From: Rhyzopertha dominica
Lineage: Eukaryota; Arthropoda; Insecta; Coleoptera; Bostrichidae
Direction of reading: 5' to 3'
DNA length: 64,000 nt
Assembly (NCBI GenBank): GCA_025024175.1
Contig: QCXZ01000001.1
Coordinates: 31,180,942-31,244,941, forward strand
Below are positions 52,176 through 63,880 of the stretch, piece after piece. Within the stretch, counting starts at the first letter, position 1. The number at the start of each line of letters is the position of its first letter. The translations under genes were made by a program, and so were the position numbers. The notes below the pieces were generated by a model that was not told the DNA's origin, did no database searches, and saw only the letters and a program-made list of their open reading frames with translations.

Positions 52176-55100
52176 GTAAGTAGGCACATATTTATTTTTA
52201 TCAGATAGGGTAATTTAATCCAAGTACAGATAAAAAAGGGGAGATTCTGAATACTCAAGGTTAAAGATGTAAATGCGTAACAGAATGTCAAAGCCGTGTC
52301 ATGCTGTGTGTCCAGTCCATAGAATCGCAGTATGTATGCATAACCCACATTCCACCGTTGAGAATAAAGCAGTTTGGTTGGGGGTGCGAACTGGTGATTT
52401 AAATATTACCGAAGCCGTACTATTCTGTTTGTCTGTATACACTGACTTTTCTTTGCAACCCCTTAATCCCCATTGAGAATGATGCAGTTTGGTTGGGGTG
52501 CGTGTAAGCCTTGGGGAGTTATGGTGGTGCGAACTTGAAATATACATAAACATGAAACCGTATTATACTGTTTATATACACTCACTTTTGTATGCGACTC
52601 CCCGAGTCCACAGACTGGCGATTGTAAGGGTAAGGGTTGTAAGGGATAGCCTACAATTTCCCATTGGAAATAAAGCATTTTGATTGGGGTGGGTGCGGGT
52701 TTTGAGGAGTTATGGGAGTGAGAATTATGTATTCGTTCACTTTTCCCTGCAACCCCTAAGTCCACAGACTCGCGGTTTTAGGGCTAGATAACCTACATTC
52801 CCCCATTGACAATGAAGCAGCTTGGTTAAGGTGGGTGTTACACGGATTTAGGGAGTTATGAGGATGCGAACTTGCAATACAGAACCCTAAGTTGTGACAC
52901 ATTGCCTAAACGACGTTTAGAGAAGCCGTAGAACATTCTGTAAAATTCATCGTAAGGGAAAGTCTTGACGTTTCGAGGACTATATACATATTCTTAAGTG
53001 GAGGTTTTCTAGAAATTTAAGACGAGAGAACTACCAAGCCTGGCATATTTGTCATATTCGTTTTGCGGTGCAGATGTCGATAATCAACGTTTCGAGGCCA
53101 GAGAACGTTCTAGAGCATTCAATAGAAGACCAAAGAACTCCCAAGTGTGGAGCATTGAGGTCATTTTAAGGTTACCACGACAATTACAACTTTATGTAAT
53201 CGTCTACGTTTGCAGAGAATGTTCTGTAGTCCTTTGAATATTCTAATTGACGGAACTAAGCGGGTCTACACAAACTAGTTAAAAAAATAGTGACAGGCAC
53301 ATAAATAAGAACACTCCGTACTGGGTACTTGTTTTACATTAATTAGAAAACACGTTTTGCTTTTATTCAGTGCAAAACGTATATTAAAAACACGTGCGCA
53401 TCATTTTAACGGCTTCCACTCCAAATAATAATAGCCAAAGCTTGATGAAATTATATCAACCGGTCTAAGAGATGTTTTTTAAAACTGTTTCTCGTCCCCA
53501 TGTTTAAGAGTGCATATCTCAGTAAGCGAGCGTAAGTTATACTGTAAAATGATGTAATTTTTGCACCAGTTTTCAGATTCAGAGGTTGCCCACATAATAC
53601 GGGATAAGTCCTTTGGTTGCAAGTATTGGATCTGATAATCTATTCCTCTTCTTAACATAAGATACGCTGTCATGGTAGAATTCCTTTATGATGGTAATTA
53701 ACGCTGGTCTGACATTTCCTTCCCTAAATGCTTCCCAAAGTTTTAGGCACCGTTTTGTACGCTTTTTCTAAATCGAAGCAAGATGTACTTAGTGTCCTCT
53801 GGCTGTCATTTCCTTTAACAGTTGCTGAAGTATAAAGAGAGGTTATCGATACAAGATCTCTCTTGAGTAAAACCACTTTTTATTTACCACGTCTTGTATT
53901 AATTGACCTAAGACATTTTCCAAACAGCCTGCTTAATGTGCCATTCATCTATAATAGGATGGATTTCTCCCACCACCTTTTCTAAAGATAGACGATATAA
54001 TTGCAGTTTTCCATTTTTACTAAATCCACCGTAATTTCAAACATTGTCGAATTAGTTAATGCTTATTTTCATTTGCCCCTGCCCCCTCATTGTTCTGAGT
54101 CCTGGATTGTTTTCAGTGTCCATTTTATAACTATATCTCTTTATTCTACTAATAATTCTGAGTAAAACCTGTACCATTCTTTCAAGTATAGAATCTGGTC
54201 ATATTTGTTTGTATTGTTCGTCTTCATTTCTTTAATTGTTCTCCAAACCTCTGTAGATTGCTTTTCTCCTATCAAACTGTTAATCTGGTTGCATTTTTGT
54301 TCCCAGTACAAGTCTTTATTTTCTTTAATTTTACTTCTTACCATATTGTTTTTATGTTTATATACTTCTCAATGACCTATCGCTCTTGACTGAATAGTTT
54401 TTTTTCATTTATTTACTCTTATATATCTTCAGTCATCCAGTATGTACGACTTCTCTTCTCTCTTCTCTTCTTTTGCATTTCTTCTCCTAGGACTTCCTTT
54501 GCTATTCTTATTAATGGCTCGTTCATGTTTGCATGTTCTATCTCTATATCTTCAATCTCCCCCACTGTTTGTATTTGTTTTTCTATTATTTGTCCATACA
54601 GCATTTTGATGGATGGCTGATATAATAAGTACAATTTTAATCCATGATTCTCAATAGTATATCGTGATAGTTATTGTTCCAGTTACCGTGGTGACTACGT
54701 CATCTTAAAGCAAAATACAAAGTTAAGGACACAAGAACAAGAGTGAAACGAGGAGTAAACTGCGGGACGGACCATTAATTATTAATGGCCAACACAGTAT
54801 AACAACATCTCATAACCGCGGAAACTGGAACAACCCATCTTTTAACTAGAACAAATAATTATTACTGGTTGTGCTTATTTCTTTGAAGATCATTTCGGTA
54901 TGGCGACTCTTCAAAATAAAATAACAAATGAAATAATATGACATTTGACGAAAATTGGACCCAACTTCTAAGATCTAATTCAGTCCTTGTAAATATAATT
55001 ATGCAGGATATTTTCTGGCATACACCGGTGACCACGGCAAGAAGCAAATGCATTCAGAGGAAGTCATACTGGTTTACTGCACGAACTAGGCGAATACGAG

Positions 55101-58100
55101 TTGATCACAAAAACATACACAGGTACTTTGTTTATTTGTACCATTATCCAGTCTAATTTAATTCCTTCTAAATGCTTTTACTTGAAGAATACTTACCTAG
55201 CAACACAAAATATCTAATTATTTCGCTTTTCGTAATGATGCAATATATTTAGGAGTTAGGATAATGCTTGACAAAACACTCTTTAAATATACCAGAAAAT
55301 ATAAAGGAATTGAATTCGAACATTAACGGCCTACACTTAGCTTCACATTCATCACATAAATATTTACAATTTTGGTTGCAAAAAAGGTTTTCGTCGGCAT
55401 CTGAAATAAAATACTGCTAATAAACAAACAGTGAACAAATGCCAAAAACAAAAATGTCTGAAATCGTTCAAATTAATTTCAAAACCATTAATAAAACCAG
55501 GGAAATCATAAATGGATTAAATAGAACCTACAAAGTATTAAAAATTTAATATGAACTTTTTATTAATGGTCATTTAACTTAAAAAAAAAAACAACTTAAC
55601 TAGGTAGGTAAATACTGCTTCCATGTAGGTATATGCATGAGTTTTTAAAATTTATAAAATTTAACTAATTAATTAATTAATTAAAACTATATATTATATA
55701 ACTGTGTCATCTACATCTGCAATTTTGAGTGCAGTGTGACCTTTTGTTTCTTAATTAAAACCAGTATTAATAAATTTTGTGGCTCATCCAAGTCCTAATT
55801 ATTAAATTCAGATAAAGATTAAGAAGATGTACCTACTATCTCATTATAAATGAATGGAACTCTTACTGCACATTGATGATGATGGTAAAGTGAATCGTGG
55901 TAGTGACTGTAATACGTAATTAAGCAGTAAAAACGTAAATATTCTTCAAAATAGCATGATTACTAATGGAAGGACGTAGAACTGTCTGTTGGATGCCGAA
56001 TTTGAATATGTTTCACACCATAAGTGGTATCAAAAGTATGGAGTTGTTTAAACTTATTTAACTTTAACTGTAAAATAATTGCTTTATAGTACACATACAC
56101 AAATAATTGGAATCAATGCGCAAATTCTTCTACATGCAGCTCTCTTTTATTCTGTATTTGGAGCGTAATGTTCAAGCCCACAAAAAATTATATTAAGTTC
56201 GGGTTTCCTCTAGTTCTTCAGCTTTCCGCTTTCCCTTGGCTTATAAGATTCTTCTTAGCATTTCTCGCAATCGTCTATAAATAATACGCCCATCTGGTTG
56301 TTGCCTAGAACAAGTTAATTCTTTAGAGTAGGAAACACTTCCAGTAATTCGTCAGTTGAACACGGAGAGATTACCAACAGATGTGCCCAGAGCGTTTTGA
56401 TTTTTCTTGTTCGCGTGTCAAAGCTTTTGCAACCATTAGCATTAAGGCATTAGCACATCTTTAACAGCTTTAAGTGCCACCGCAGACTTGGTGCTTTTGT
56501 TTAGTCTGCTGACAAGAATAGAGCATCCCTGGCGTCTGCAAAAGCGCAGTGCAGGCTAATTAGCATTATAATTAACGGTATTTGCGAATTTCGAATATTT
56601 TTTTAATTTTTTGAGGAAATGGCACTCGCATGTTCTTTTATAACAAGTTTCATTGTGGGTAAGTGATTTTGCAACCACATGTTAAATTCTAGAGTAGTAT
56701 ACTTCATTTCTTTCAGCTTTTTATATACTTTTACCTTTGTCCTTTACGCTATTACGCTTTTACCTACCAAATATACAAGATTTTATAAGGAAGAGACGTT
56801 TTCTCAGGAATCTTTCCAAGAACGCCAGTTTGATTTTTATCTTCTTTGTTTTCCTGTTAATTGTATATTGTCTTCTTTTCTGTAACATTTTCAGATAAGT
56901 CAGCACATTAGTATATACCGAGGTATATACAGCATATAAAATTAATTTATTTGCATAATTAGAATAATTTAGATATTATTTTGAAATATTACCAAAAAAC
57001 GCTACAAAAATAATCGAATAGAGAAATCAACATAAAGTATTAGTTTACGCGAATAATACTTTCATGTACATACAAAACCGGTTAAAATTTACCAGTGACA
57101 ATTCTTTAGTTATTCGTACGCCATCTTGCTGAGAATACGTCGTTTCAATTTGTTCCACCAGTAAGTTATTAATAAACTCGGCAATTTGATTGGGAGTATT
57201 GATCTTCATTTTATATGCCTACTGTACCTATCTAAACCTAAACCCGTCGACGAAAACAATTATTGTTTAGTAGTTTCCCTTCCAATCGTTCCAGGTATCT
57301 TCTTGAAAATGTTTTACAAAAATAATTGAACGCTTGATTGGATGTGTTTTATTTTTTCCTAGAAAAGCTTTTCTGATCAGCTCAAAAGCCCACTTTTCCA
57401 AACAGTTTTTCTAATTTTCGGCTGGAATAAGGAAAGACCCAAATGTTTCTGTGTCCTGAATGTTGGATTTTTAAAGCCCGCATTGACATCTCTATGAAAT
57501 TTCTGTTAGAAGAGGAAGAAGAAAGATAGAAATACAAAGCAATAAAATTTAATGAAAACTTGATGCCAAATACTGGACAAAACACAAATTATAATTTATT
57601 ATTGATTTATTTAGCCCATATGCCCGTCGTCGGTTAATACTGGTTAAAGGACCTGGCGTTTCACCGACGTCAGTGATCGGCTTCTTCAGAGGGTGTGGAG
57701 CAAGTTAAAAATTGTGAATATATTTTATGACACTGACATCAAGCACAGCTGATCCGTGCGTGTACGACCAAGAAAAATCAACAACCAGGCGCTACTAAGT
57801 GGGTATTTGCCATGTATTTATATTTTATTAAATTNCATATTAATAGGTAGCATCTAATNCACAAAACAGCTGACAGCTTATAAATTTGAAAAAATAGATC
57901 GTAAGGTGTATTTTTAATATTAAAAATGTGAATATTTAAAGGGACCGCCAAAACGCGAACATATTGGCCGTGACGTCAGGTGTCTTGTAAATGGCCGCTT
58001 GTTCACATCTGGTGTCAGCGCGTCACCCGTCAGCCTCAGCCCGTCAATTTATCAGTTTGTTGTTTACGTTCATTTTGTGACAAGCGAATTAAAATACGCC

Positions 58101-59748
58101 AAGACAAAGTGAAATACTTATGAATTATGACTTCTGAAGGCATGTTCATTGTTATGGAATTTGTGTACAACGACGAGCGGTTCAACGCGGCGGAGATGAG
58201 GAACGTAAAAGAAAGAAAGCAACAGCATAAGTGAACTTTTTATCAAATTAATGTAGCATTGATAGTTTGATCACAGTGGGTTGTTGGAAACATACTGTTT
58301 GTTAACATAAAATTGTAAGAATCAAAAATGTACCCTAAATTTGACATTTATTTTAGAGGTCAGAATAAATATAAATTGGCATTTATTTTCGGAGCTCTTG
58401 CGGCTCGTCTCCTGTCTGGCTAACAGTCGAATATATAGGAAACAACGTCGTTCTTTATTATAACATTTCGCTCTATCAATTTAAAACGCATATAATTTTT
58501 CATATCCTCTTCAAGCTATAACAAAATGGAAACTGAATGGTAAACACTTATAACTTTATAAGAAGAATAATAAAACTTACAGTAAGAATTAAGATGATCT
58601 TCACAACAGAAAAGCAAACTTTCGGATTTCGGCATATCACGTCTGGGGGCCTTAAACAACTTTTTCATACGTTGATAATCTCGAGGAACGGTTACAAAAA
58701 TTTTGTTAGCTGTACTGACTGAAGTACTTTTATAACCATGTACAAAACAATACTTGTTATGTTTTACATACATTATAGATGCTTGTAAAACTAAACAAAT
58801 CACTTTTTGGTGCTACCTCTTACACCGTCCTTTCAATAAACACCACACAAAAGCTTTTCCTATACAAGAATGATACTACACCATTAAACAGCACGCTCCT
58901 AGGTAATGTTTACATGACACTTGACGTCACGAGTTGAATAACCTTGGATAGAAGCGTTTTGGCGGTGACTCGTAAGATTCGAATTTCAGACCTGAAATTC
59001 TCTACCTACAAATATTTTTTTTATTTTTTTTAACATGGTGTACGTAATTTTCAAAACAAGTGATAATACCCAATTCTCAAAGCCTCGTCTTTCCTATTGA
59101 AGTAATCTTGTTTGTATATTTCAATGGCTTCTCAGTATAGTCGAGGAGAGAAAGAACCTGTTTTTTTATAGATATCTATTTAAGTTGCCTATACAGATAT
59201 TTCGTAGGCAATACTTTTGTAGCCACCCTGTGTAAATATAAGGTAATTGTGAAGCTCTTCGAGACTGTAACGTGGACAGCCATTTTTTAATAATATTACT
59301 ATATAAAACCTGAATTAAAAATCATTTCAAATGAAGTCTTTGAACCCAAATTGATACACAAATTTTGCATGAATATAATAATTATTTAATGGACTGCTAT
59401 GGAAATGTCAACCTTTATGTATAACTAATGTCGTAAGAATCACTTTCCCCTTGTTAATTTAACATATCTTTTCCTTCAGGATCTCTTAACGGTTCGGGCG
59501 AGTCAGCTCCCGGATCCGGCTCTGCGGGCTCGGGTTACGTCAGTGATAAACAAAACAGCTGGTCTTCCACGCCGCCAAAGTCTCGGAAGGGGTTGACATG
59601 CCCCACGTGTGGCACACGTTCAGATGTGCCCCATGGAGGGGTGTCTGCTTTTCCTCTCAACTACCTCATGCAGCACAGATTAGTCCTGGCAACCCTCAAT
59701 GCCAACGCTTCCAGGTTGCTGTGTGATCTCTGCCCTTCGGATGTTCCT
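51836..59748 (+). CDS. RING/B-box TRIM protein, TRIM-NHL class (mei-P26-like), 5' part of gene
   Basis: Two coding exons (51836-52175 and 59480-59748) join in frame for 203 residues; the gene continues past the window. The RING finger is split: Cys73, Cys76, Cys88, His90, Cys93 and Cys96 (KYKCPLC, LPCLHTFCIRC) in the first exon, then a 57-residue Ser/Gly-rich linker, then Cys154 and Cys157 (GLTCPTC) in the second. SAFPLNYLMQHRLV follows, then Cys195 and Cys198 opening a probable B-box. By family, such proteins are E3 ubiquitin ligases and, in the TRIM-NHL branch, translational repressors in germline and stem-cell fate. The NHL repeats are not visible here, so mei-P26 or TRIM71 identity is tentative. 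Confidence 0.8.
52358..52890 (+). repeat. Irregular long-period tandem repeat
   Basis: Four anchors of the form TTGAGAATAAAGCAGTTTGG start at 52358, 52473, 52664 and 52806 (spacings 115, 191, 142). They are interleaved with other repeated blocks: GGGAGTTATGG, CTTTGCAACCCC and GTCCACAGACT. Confidence 0.7.
53480..54634 (-). mobile_element. Decayed LINE fragment (endonuclease-RT linker and RT start)
   Basis: On the minus strand, 54634-54419 and 54344-54141 encode the region between endonuclease and reverse transcriptase of APE-type LINEs: SRTYWMTEDI, then KENKDLYWEQKCNQINSLIG, EVWRTIKEMK and LKEWYRFYSELL. Further on, with several stops and frame changes, FRKSVQNGA and WATSESENW recall RT blocks. 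Lies antisense in the RING gene intron. Confidence 0.6.
57650..57689 (-). ncRNA. Hammerhead-ribozyme-like motif, copy 4
   Basis: Minus strand: CTGAAGA, one extra A, stem II GCCGA with TCGGT (one G-T wobble), GAAAC, five-base loop GCCAG, then GTC. Total 40 nt, the same length as the copy at 63841-63880, though the stem II sequence differs completely while still pairing. Stem I is not evident. Confidence 0.45.
57944..58966 (-). mobile_element. TIR-bounded element with decayed THAP-domain coding sequence
   Basis: ACCGCCAAAACGC at 57944-57956 and its reverse complement at 58954-58966 form 13-bp terminal inverted repeats; a second matching pair (GTGACGTC-A/G-AGTGTC-like) lies inside each. Between them, 58803-58516 (minus) encodes a THAP-like segment: KYCFVHGYKS, KIFVTVPRDYQRMKKLFKAP, RRDMPKSESLLFCCEDHL. 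THAP zinc-dependent DNA-binding domains occur in P-element-type transposases and in domesticated genes. The second zinc-ligand Cys appears replaced by Tyr and no transposase catalytic region follows, so this is a non-autonomous or dead copy. Confidence 0.6.
58516..58803 (-). pseudogene. Decayed THAP domain
   Basis: Resembles C2CH THAP fingers (C-x4-C spacing and a final CCEDH), but the second ligand reads Tyr (CFVHGY) and the frame ends shortly after the domain. See the enclosing TIR element. Confidence 0.6.
59480..59748 (+). CDS. RING gene, second coding exon
   Basis: Acceptor CTTCAG ends at 59479, donor GTAAGT starts at 59749; 269 bp, entering in phase 1 and leaving in phase 0. Clearly GC-richer than its surroundings. 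Encodes a Gly/Ser-rich linker, the last RING ligand pair, the conserved PLNYLMQHRLVLATLNA segment and the first Cys pair of a B-box. Confidence 0.85.
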
Positions 59749-59848
59749 GTAAGTGTAATTAATAAATACATATTTCAGTTTTTCAATTACAGAACTAGGA
59801 ATAATAACAAAATTGTAATGAAAAAGCATATTTAGTCACATTATAATA

Positions 59849-60356
59849 CAGGGTGTCTATAAATGATCATGCAACGTGGGCGGCGTTGATTTCTGAATTC
59901 TCTGTGCCGCCTTTTTTACAACTTCTGCTAAGCTACAATCTACAAAATGCACGGCGATCACTGAACATCAATGAGCACTATAGTACCGAAGGTTGCAGAT
60001 CAAGTCACGAAATTGATGGCTTTATAAAGATTTTCCAACATAGTACAATTACTTAACAGATTTACTGTAGCCACAACCTCACAAATACGATGCATAACCT
60101 AAAAGTTATACGAAACGATGTCACCCCACAGCTTGGAAATGTGAGCTTCCTGCAACCTTAAATTTGATTATTGCACAAAACAGTTCAGAATATGTATGTT
60201 CAAAATACAAACTCTCAGGCGTCTTCTCATATTAAAATATATCATATAATTCGATAGATGACAAGTATACGTCAAAGCAATTGTTGCGTTCACCTTCCTT
60301 TTAATCGATAATTTCCATAAGCGCTCTTGATGCATGAATCATTTATAGAAACCCTG
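59849..60356 (+). mobile_element. Intact 508-bp MITE with TIRs and TA duplication (family B)
   Basis: Starts CAGGGTGTCTATAAATGATC and ends with the near-perfect inverse, TTTATAGAAACCCTG, with TA on both sides (59847-59848 and 60357-60358). The TIRs are about 26 bp. No coding capacity. TA duplication suits a Tc1/mariner-mobilised element. A truncated relative is at 25930-26252. Lies just after the second RING exon. Confidence 0.82.
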
Positions 60357-61269
60357 TATAATATCATGATTAAATTGATTTGCTTCCCTCGCCTTTTAAA
60401 ACGTCCATGGCTAATACGCTATTAGTGAACATAGTTTGAGATAATATGACAATAATCGGGCATATTACCTAATAGAAATAAAATGACTCTTGCTACAGAT
60501 ATTTTGGAGAATTTGTTGATCCTTAAAACACACACTCAAGTTACATCTATAACTAGTTTTTGTCTTCTTCAAAGGATTCTAACTGGAAACAAGAACAGGA
60601 ATTTTGTTGGGCCAACAAATCAGCTTTTGCGACAGTTAGGTGTGCAGCTGCTGCAACTAGAATATTGTTAAAGGTTTAATATCAAGCAGTTCGGACAAAA
60701 ATTTATATTCATAGCTTAATCTTAGATCCTTAGGACAATCATTCACAGTTAAAGATTTGACAACATTATCAGCTTTGCCAAAATTTCGGAAACTCCCTTT
60801 TCACAAGGCAAGTTAATTCGTCTTTGTTATATTATAATGTATTACTTTGATCCTCACTTATAATATTGATCGGTTAAATACACTTTCGCGAAATTTTGCT
60901 AATTTTAAACAAAAAGGTTTTCTGCCTAGTGTAGCTCTAGTACATAGGGGCGTATTATTTGATATGCAATGCATTAATAATAAAATAGGTTTTTTAAAAT
61001 GCCCTCGTATTTTATCTTCTAAATTCACAAAGAAAAAAGCCGCTTGGCTTTTACTAATAATAATCTACGATTCGTGAAATTTGCGCCTTAACGGAGAGAA
61101 AAGCATATCCAATGCACAAGATCCTAAGATCTCGATCGTATCTTTGGGGAATTACAAAATTCCGGTGTTAAACTCAAAACGCGAAGCAATATCCCTCAGG
61201 ACTTATGCACTGCAGAAATTTTATTTATTACATGACGTATTTTACTCGATCAGAATCATATTACAACTC

Positions 61270-62345
61270 TAGATTTCCAGGTGTTCAAAGCCCATTTGAA
61301 TTTGTATTTGTTACTGAAGGTCAACTAATGAGCATTATACAGAAGCTTAAAGTTAGTAGCTATAACCATTCAAATTTAGATATGTTTTAGTATTCTTACT
61401 TTGTAACTCTTCCAATCATCATTCATATGGTAAACATCTGTATTGGTAGTAGTGTATTTTCAGATGCATGGAAGATTTTTGTTGTTAGGCCGCAAACCAA
61501 ATTACCTGTTACCAAAAAGTTAAGGACGATTAATATTTTACCAGTTCTTTGATAAATATGAGAAAAAGTTATAATAGAGCCACTAAGTGCTTATTTAGAA
61601 AAATGTAATAGGTAATGTTGATTTTGAAAAAAATATATAATTGCACTATTGCTTTATTAAACTCTTGAGAAAATAAACTAGTGCCTTTGGTACTAGACAT
61701 TTAAAAGCATTCGATACACATTACGAGTTATTTATGCCGTTTTGCAACATGTTGCTCTACAACAGATTTCGATCTGTTATTTTAGCTGGTTGTTCATCTG
61801 GTTATGGAGATTTGGCTTGTGGTTCCCCTTAGATCTGTGTGCCGAGACCTGTATTGTTTACCATAGTATATACATCTGTGATAACCAAAAGTAAAAAAAT
61901 TTACAGCTCTCACTTCTATGCCGATGACAGTCATTTATATTGTAAAGAGCTTGATACTGCAATGGATTGTATAAACTCAAATTTAAACACAGTTTGCAAT
62001 GCTGCCCAATCTCATGCTTTGTTTTTGAATCAAAAAAAATTAAAGTGATACTGTTTAACAAAACATGCAATTTTACAGTGCAAGACTCAATTATGTGTCG
62101 TCCCAATAATTGTGTAGACAATAAACGACTTGAATTTGTGGATTCTGCAAAAAGTTTGAGACTTTTGATTGACTATTTGTTGCAATTCGTCGAGCTTGTA
62201 AATATCTGCATTCAAGAATCAATTTTTAAAACGTTATACAGTTTTAGAAAAATTCTTACATATACAAGTAAAATTGTTTTATGCGACTCACTTTTTTATT
62301 CAAACACCTGTAGTTCGACACGGACACGTGCATATATCTTATAAA
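61270..62345 (+). mobile_element. Decayed LINE reverse transcriptase (jockey/CR1-like)
   Basis: Successive frames give a broken RT: FSDAWKIFVVRPQTKLPVTK, HLKAFDTHYELF, CGSP then a stop then VPRPVLFTIVYTS (the GVPQGSVLGPLLF block), the catalytic YADD box at 61917-61928, and then, shifted, VDSAKSLRLLIDY and LYSFRKIL in the region following RT. Several stops and frameshifts make it inactive. The sequence upstream to 60360 is not recognisable. Confidence 0.75.
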
Positions 62346-63165
62346 TATGCAAGTAGTGAAGGAGATAATTAGTTAACACTGAGCTAACATGAATATGAAA
62401 AAGGTTAATCATTCAAAGTAATTTTGTTTCACGGGACTCTGCTGGGATTTTCCTTTAATTACAAATAGTAACATGTAGTTCGTAAAGCCACCGCCAGATG
62501 ACTTATTAGTAATTTTCATAATATGAGCCATAAAGAGCGGTATAAGACGTGTCCACGTCAACAAACTTAATAATTTACCTACTAATTATGTATTTATTTG
62601 TATATGTGTAGCAATAATGTATAGGTGAAAAATCTTTTAATCAAATGCTGTAATATTTTTTTAATAACTAAGAAATTTGTAATAAGCTTTTTTATTTTTG
62701 GAATCCAATTAATGAAAGAAGTTTTCGAAACAAAATTTAATTTCATTGTTATTGTGTCAAGTCTAATAGCTTCTGGCATTGACTGGATAGCTTATAAACT
62801 GTCTGGTAGGTATACGAATATAACACAGGCACGCAAATCAACTACTACAACTAGTCTCCTTATTCTCCGACTGACAAGCAGAATTAACTCTCGTTATGCC
62901 ACCAAATAAATCTCAGATGCGCATTTGTCTGCTAAAAGACATCGATATATCTTACGCCAGTTTGTCGGCAATCCTTGCAAGACTCTTAGCCGCATTTCAC
63001 GCCTCGGAAAAGGTTCCTCTACGTATGTTGAAATAGCAAGATACTTACTCACGATAACTATTTATACAGTACATAATAATACACGGTGTTTCAAAAACGT
63101 TGTGCCATACTTGAGAGGGTTACGGTATCAATTTTTTTATTATTTATCATACCTATATTATTATA

Positions 63166-63640
63166 CGAGGGTCATGTTAAAATTTCTGCATACAAAAACA
63201 GAGCTCGCAAATGAAACATATATTTTAAAAAATTGCAATTAAGTCGTTCAATATAATCCGCTTCCATATCCAAAACCACTTGCCATCGTTTCGGCAGTAA
63301 TGTAAAGTAGTTAAATATGCAGCAGTTGGAACGCATATGCTGTTGCAGGGCCTTTATCATTCCAATTCAATAAATCGGATTTGGCGAATTTCTCTTTTCC
63401 ACTGGACAAACAGAACGAAATCTGGAGGACTCATGTCGGAGCTGCACAGGGGATGTGGGAGAATTTCACAGCAACTCTTCTCGCAAATTCCTTTGACTGA
63501 CGCTGCTTCATGCCATCAAGCGTTATCGTACACGAGGATTACGCCGCTATCTTTCATATCTTGTCTACACTTTTGGAATATGCATTTAAATTTTCTACAA
63601 AGAAGACAAATACATTTGTCTTTTGGTATTTTTTTGTTGC
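63166..63640 (-). mobile_element. Mariner-like transposase remnant with 3' TIR
   Basis: Minus strand: GVILVYDNA, a stop, then EILPHPLCSSDMSPPDFVLS (the DN-ARPH and SPDL blocks of mariner transposases), ending LPKRWQVVLDMEADYIERLN. A TIR-like end CGAGGGTCATGTTAAAATTT follows at 63166, next to TA (63164-63165). The His after DNA-R-P has been lost to stop or frame changes. The 5' half is missing, and the palindrome at 63727 lies at that side. Confidence 0.72.
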
Positions 63641-63766
63641 TTATTTGTCCATGCGGTCTTCTTCCATTATTGTAGCTACAACAACAGCTAAATTTTGGTT
63701 TGAAGGCTTCCGTGGTTGTTGTCGATGACATGTTGTTTTCCGGGCTGGTTCCCACGTTGGTTATTA

Positions 63767-63806
63767 GACCTTGACGTTTCGACACTCATGTCGGTGTCTT
63801 CCTCAG
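63767..63806 (-). ncRNA. Hammerhead-ribozyme-like motif, copy 2 (opposite arm of palindrome)
   Basis: Exact reverse-strand duplicate of the motif at 63841-63880, produced by the palindrome. Confidence 0.45.
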
Positions 63807-63840
63807 AAGTAGCTAGAAGAAACTAGTTTCAGAGCTACTT

Positions 63841-63880
63841 CTGAGGAAGACACCGACATGAGTGTCGAAACGTCAAGGTC
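63841..63880 (+). ncRNA. Hammerhead-ribozyme-like motif, copy 1
   Basis: CTGAGGA, one extra A, 5-bp stem II GACAC with GTGTC around an eight-base loop, GAAAC, loop GTCAAG, then GTC. GAAAC and GTC can form the minimal A-U, C-G stem III seen in some type I hammerheads. The extra A and an absent stem I argue against activity as it stands. Confidence 0.45.

Larger units (their letters stand above)
52176..59479 (+). other. RING gene intron (7.3 kb)
   Basis: GT-AG intron splitting the RING finger between ligands 6 and 7. It contains the irregular tandem repeat near 52.4-52.9 kb, a LINE remnant, and the THAP/TIR element. About 54.7-57.5 kb holds nothing I recognise. Confidence 0.8.
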
